Below are positions 61,113 through 64,000 of a DNA stretch of 64,000 bases, piece by piece. The DNA is from Actinomyces qiguomingii (GTDB lineage Bacteria > Actinomycetota > Actinomycetes > Actinomycetales > Actinomycetaceae), in assembly GCF_004102025.1 (NCBI RefSeq), contig NZ_CP025228.1, positions 1,426,001-1,490,000 of the forward strand. Direction: 5' to 3'. The notes beneath the pieces were generated by a model, which was not told the DNA's origin, ran no database searches, and saw nothing but the letters and a program-made list of their open reading frames with translations. Each line of letters opens with the position of its first letter. The first letter of the stretch is position 1. The translations under genes were made by a program, and so were the position numbers.

Positions 61113-62604
61113 GGCTCTTCGTGTTTGGGGGTGTGGTGGTGGGTAGTGGCGGGTGCGTGTGTCGCAGGGGCGGGTGTGGGTCGAGGTCCCCGATGATTGG
61201 TGGGCTTCTTAACACTACCGATCACGGAGACCTCGACATGGCTGACACTACCTTCACTGCTGCTGATCTTGCTAGTTTCCTGGGCCTGGACGCCCTGGGG
61301 CTGGTTGCCACCGGCCAGCGGATCACCCCTTGCGAGGCGCTGGTGGAGTGCCGCCTACGGGTGGCTGAGGAGGATGCGTTGTGTAGGCGGTGTGGGGCCC
61401 AGGGCGTGGCGGTGGGGACCGTGTCCAGGCGCCTGGCGCACGTGCCGTTGGGCTGGCGTCCCACACACCTGCTGGTCCGGTCGCGGCGGTGGCGCTGCCA
61501 GGGATGCGATCGCGTGTGGCGCCAAGACTGTTCTAGGGCCGCGGCCAAGCGGGCTTTGCTGACCCAGGCGGCCAAGGAGTGGGCGATCCGGGCCGTGGGG
61601 GTGGAGTTCATGTCCGTGGCGCGCGTAGCAGCGTCGCTGGGGGTGTCCTGGCACACCGCCAATGAGGCCGTCCTTGAGCGGGCCAAGGACCGCTTGATCA
61701 ATGATCCCGGCCGTCTGGCCGGTGTGGAGGTCCACGGGGTAGACGACTCCCCCGCGCGCTGGCGCTCTCAAGCGAGAGGTGCCCCCATTGCCTGGCGGCA
61801 TACCCGCAAGGGCGACCGGTACGTCACCGTCATCATTGACCTGACCCCGGTGCGCGACCGGACGGGCCCCTCCCGTCTGCCGGGGCATGGCCCCGGGCCG
61901 GTCCAAGCAGGTTTTCAAGCAGTGGCTCCAGGATCAGCCCGAGGCCTGGCGCAGCCGGATCGAGGTGGTCGCTATGGACGGTTTCACCGGTTCCCAGGAC
62001 CGCCACCGCGGCCCTACCCGGCGCAACGGAGGTGATGGACCCCTACCCGCGTAGTAGCACTGGCCGCACACAAGCTGGACCAGTGCCGTCGCCGTACCCA
62101 GCGCCAGACCACCGGGCGGCCGGGGGCGTAAGGACGATCCCCTGCACCAAGGCCAGGCGCCTGCTGCGCACCGGGGCGGGGCTGGTGAGCGACAAGGGCT
62201 GGGAGCGTCTCGAGCAACTGTTCGCCGACCCCCACAACAAACCGGAACAGACCACCTGGGCGGTGTACCAGAAGATTATGTCCGCCTACCGCGCCAAGAC
62301 CCCCACCCAGGGCAAGCAGTTGATGAGCGAGGTCATCGACTCGCTCACCACCAGTGTGCCTGACGCCCTCGAAGAGCTGAAGTCGCTGGCCAAGACCCTC
62401 AACCAGCGGCGCGACGACATCCTGGCCCACTACCGATCACCGCGACACATCCAACAGACCCACCCAAGCAGTCAACGCCCCGCCTGGAACACCTACACGG
62501 CATCGCCCTGGGCTACAGGAATCTAACCAACAACCACCATACGCAGCCTCATCCACGCCAGCGGCTCCCGCAACCAACTACTACACCCCTAAACACGAAG
62601 AGCC
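61113..62604 (+). mobile_element. ISL3-family insertion sequence, decayed
   Basis: The 1492-bp element has 21-bp terminal inverted repeats with one mismatch (left GGCTCTTCGTGTTTGGGG, right complement GGCTCTTCGTGTTTAGGG). The adjoining 8 bases agree at only 5 positions, so the target duplication has decayed or was lost. The same termini recur as solitary ends at 21.9, 36.7 and 37.2 kb. Confidence 0.85.
61238..62573 (+). pseudogene. ISL3-family transposase with several frameshifts
   Basis: The first frame encodes the zinc-finger N-terminus (CRRCGAQGVAVG, then RRWRCQGC), HTH region and the DDE start GVEVHGVDDS. After about 61880 the family sequence moves to another frame (SKQVFKQWLQ, VVAMDGFTGS), and after about 62030 to further frames (LAAHKLDQCRRR, then KGWERLEQLFAD and LALG-like YRNL at the end). 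At least three shifts make it inactive on its own. Confidence 0.8.
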
Positions 62605-62619
62605 GGATAAGTGTGTGGG

Positions 62620-62844
62620 CGGAGTCGATGGGCGCGACACTGAAGAATGAGCGCGTGCATCGTATGGTCTAACCCACCCGGGACAAGGCGATACGGGATG
62701 TGGTGTCGTGGATTGAATTGACGTATAATCAGACACGTCTGCACTCGGGGATCGGTTACCGCACACCCAACCAGTTCGAACGCGAACTACAACAGGCCGC
62801 CACCCCGAAAGCAGCCTGACAAACACACAACAACCAAGAGTCCA
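62620..62844 (+). pseudogene. 3' fragment of an IS3-family transposase (OrfB)
   Basis: The frame reads ESMGATLKNERVHRMV, an in-frame TAA, then the C-terminal integrase-core tail IELTYNQTRLHSGIGYRTPN to a stop at 62817-62819. The right terminus of the element probably ends near AGTCCA at 62839-62844. The ISL3 element sits just left of it and removed or displaced the 5' part. Confidence 0.75.
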
Positions 62845-62854
62845 AAAAACACCC

Positions 62855-62947
62855 AGCATTCCAGATGAGGTCATGGATTTCTACAATGAAGCGGTTCGGC
62901 GCGGACTGCGATTCCTTGAATACGGTGACGCAGCCCTCTACTTATGA
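62855..62947 (+). pseudogene. QueA-like C-terminal fragment
   Basis: Thirty codons before a stop (IPDEVMDFYNEAVRRG, then LRFLEYGDAALYL) resemble the last helix and strand of S-adenosylmethionine:tRNA ribosyltransferase-isomerase (QueA), whose C-terminus reads like YRFxSYGDAMLI. The remainder was probably lost when the IS3 element inserted. The match is short. Confidence 0.4.
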
Positions 62948-63009
62948 TCGGAACCTAGTCCAACTATTCTGCGACGGGCCCCGGAGCCCATCTCGTCAGA
63001 GGAGAGCAT

Positions 63010-63429
63010 ATGAAGATCGCATGGGGAAGTGACCAGTCTGACCACCCTGTTGTGCGTAGGCTTGAAGAAGTGCTGATCGAGCTGGGGCATGACATACATT
63101 CCGTCCCTGCACACGGGGGTGATTGGGTAGATGTGGGGCATCAAGTGGGTAACGCTGTCGCTTGCCGGCGCGCGCGACGCGGAGTTGCGTGCTGTTCAAC
63201 CGGTACGGGCGTAGCTATGGCGGCGAATAAAATACCAGGTGCGCATGCGGCGGTATGCAGCGACCGGGAGCCGGCCGAACAGGTCAGGCTATTTAATCAC
63301 GCCAATGTACTCGCGTTGAGCCTCGAGCGGACAGCTCCTGAAGACGTCGAGGAGATCGTGAAGGTGTGGCTGCGTACCCCAGACGGTGCCGAACAGCGGG
63401 ACAGCGTGGATAGGTTGGAGACACGATGA
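63010..63429 (+). CDS. RpiB/LacA/LacB-family sugar-phosphate isomerase
   Basis: The 139-residue protein begins MKIAWGSDQSDHPV and has the active-site cysteine and phosphate loop in GVACCSTGTGVAMAANKIPG, followed by HAAVCSD, as in ribose-5-phosphate isomerase B and galactose-6-phosphate isomerase subunits. The SDHAG motif of RpiB reads SDQSD, so the substrate may differ. A GAGGAGAG site precedes the start. Lower GC than the main genome and overlap with the next gene (ATGA) suggest a transferred operon. Confidence 0.82.
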   Translation: MKIAWGSDQSDHPVVRRLEEVLIELGHDIHSVPAHGGDWVDVGHQVGNAVACRRARRGVACCSTGTGVAMAANKIPGAHAAVCSDREPAEQVRLFNHANVLALSLERTAPEDVEEIVKVWLRTPDGAEQRDSVDRLETR

Positions 63430-64000
63430 CATACATGGATGGACTAGAGGCTGGGGATAGTGCAGAGATTCGGGCCGCAACCGATTGGTCGGCCTTGGTG
63501 CGTCGCCACTTGTGGATGGGCAATATGCGGCGTGACCAGATCGAATACCACGGGCCCCTTGTCCTAGACAAAGCTGAAGGCATCTATCTTTCTAAAGCAG
63601 ACGGCACGCGCGTCATCGACGCAATGGCGGGTGCGTGGGTTGTGAACGCGGGCCATGGCCGCACGGCAATCGTTGAGGCTATTGCGCGCCAGGCTCAACG
63701 GCTGCCGCTCATACTCAATGAGGGATATACTAATTCGACTACCGTCGCGTTGGCGGAACGACTGCTGGCTCTCGTTCCCGGTACTTACGATCGGGTCTTT
63801 TTCACATCAGGTGGGTCGGAGGCGGTAGAGACGGCGCTGAAGATGGTCCGTCAGCGCTGGGCAGTACGGGGTACCCCGCGATACAAAGTGATCGGCCGCG
63901 AGTTGTCGTATCATGGCGCGACCTGGGGCGCATTGAGCGTCACTGGTTTTCCCGAGTGGCGCTGGCCCTTCGCGCCACCGGTCCCCGGTGCTTCGTTTAT
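63426..64000 (+). CDS. class III aminotransferase, cut by the window end
   Basis: The first 191 residues of a PLP-dependent class III (omega) aminotransferase are present: DAMAGAWVVNAGHGR, the GSEAVETALKMVRQ cofactor-phosphate region and YHGATWGALSVTG. The catalytic lysine lies beyond the window. The start overlaps the isomerase stop, so the two act together, perhaps on an amino-sugar or keto-acid; the substrate is unknown. Confidence 0.88.
   Translation, partial: MTYMDGLEAGDSAEIRAATDWSALVRRHLWMGNMRRDQIEYHGPLVLDKAEGIYLSKADGTRVIDAMAGAWVVNAGHGRTAIVEAIARQAQRLPLILNEGYTNSTTVALAERLLALVPGTYDRVFFTSGGSEAVETALKMVRQRWAVRGTPRYKVIGRELSYHGATWGALSVTGFPEWRWPFAPPVPGASF

Noticed and set aside
61105..62612. 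8-bp target-site duplication of the ISL3 element
   Set aside because: The flanks agtaaagt and ggataagt match at only 5 of 8 positions.

Overview
The window is GC-rich (about two thirds G+C by eye) with dense, often 4-base-overlapping genes. It carries a Pup-conjugation locus, a DtxR-type iron box and actinobacterial-type NirK and HisN proteins. This points to a high-GC actinobacterium, most likely of the Actinomyces/Actinomycetaceae group; the genus is an inference from gene content only. No rRNA or tRNA gene and no CRISPR array was seen.

Layout. 0-2.6 kb: remnant of a CoA-disulfide-reductase-like gene, uppP and a HisN-type phosphatase. 2.8-10.9 kb: two paralogous FtsX-type permeases around one ABC ATPase, then a divergent NarL-type response regulator and HisKA_3 kinase. 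10.9-13.3 kb: a BsuBI/PstI-type restriction-modification pair. 13.5-21.8 kb: a catabolic locus (MHS-type MFS importer, KDPG-aldolase-family protein, P-loop kinase-like protein, shikimate-dehydrogenase-like protein, two Gfo/Idh/MocA oxidoreductases, a TIM-barrel isomerase, a VOC protein and a LacI regulator), with the same operator-like sequence in both of its promoter regions. 22.4-24.1 kb: sugar O-acetyltransferase and Zn-dependent dehydrogenase. 24.2-28.4 kb: a siderophore ABC transporter with a DtxR/IdeR-like box between divergent units. 28.4-33.5 kb: pupylation genes arc-dop-pup-pafA without proteasome subunits; dop carries a one-base frameshift. 33.6-57.3 kb: a nitrate-respiration island with molybdate uptake (modA, fused modBC), narGHJI, narK, molybdenum-cofactor synthesis (mogA/moaB, mobA, a moeA-moaC fusion, moaE, moaD, moaA), a DUF2249 protein, a membrane protein, copper nitrite reductase NirK and a Cys-rich HTH regulator. 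57.8-61 kb: MFS remnant, rsgA and aroA. 61.1-62.8 kb: a decayed ISL3-family element beside an IS3-family remnant. 62.9-64 kb: a QueA-like 3' fragment, an RpiB/LacB-type isomerase and a class III aminotransferase cut by the window end.

The least explained signal is a family of exact 22-bp-period tandem repeats (core CCGAACTCG followed by a 6-base subtype-specific linker and ATATCGA). It occurs at six intergenic places, about 22 copies in all. Two pairs of arrays are inverted, share a subtype, and bracket accessory cargo that interrupts the molybdenum/nitrate genes: a 0.5-kb element with ISL3-like ends between modA and narI, and an AbiEi-like gene between mogA/moaB and mobA. In one case the repeat supplies the last five codons and stop of mobA. 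The arrays could be cassette boundaries or 3'-end-associated elements; the sequence alone does not decide.

Functionally, the 33-57 kb genes form one pathway: molybdate enters through ModABC, the Moa/Moe/Mob proteins build the cofactor, NarGHI with chaperone NarJ reduces nitrate imported by NarK, and NirK reduces the nitrite to NO. No NO reductase and no NarXL-type sensor pair lies in the island.
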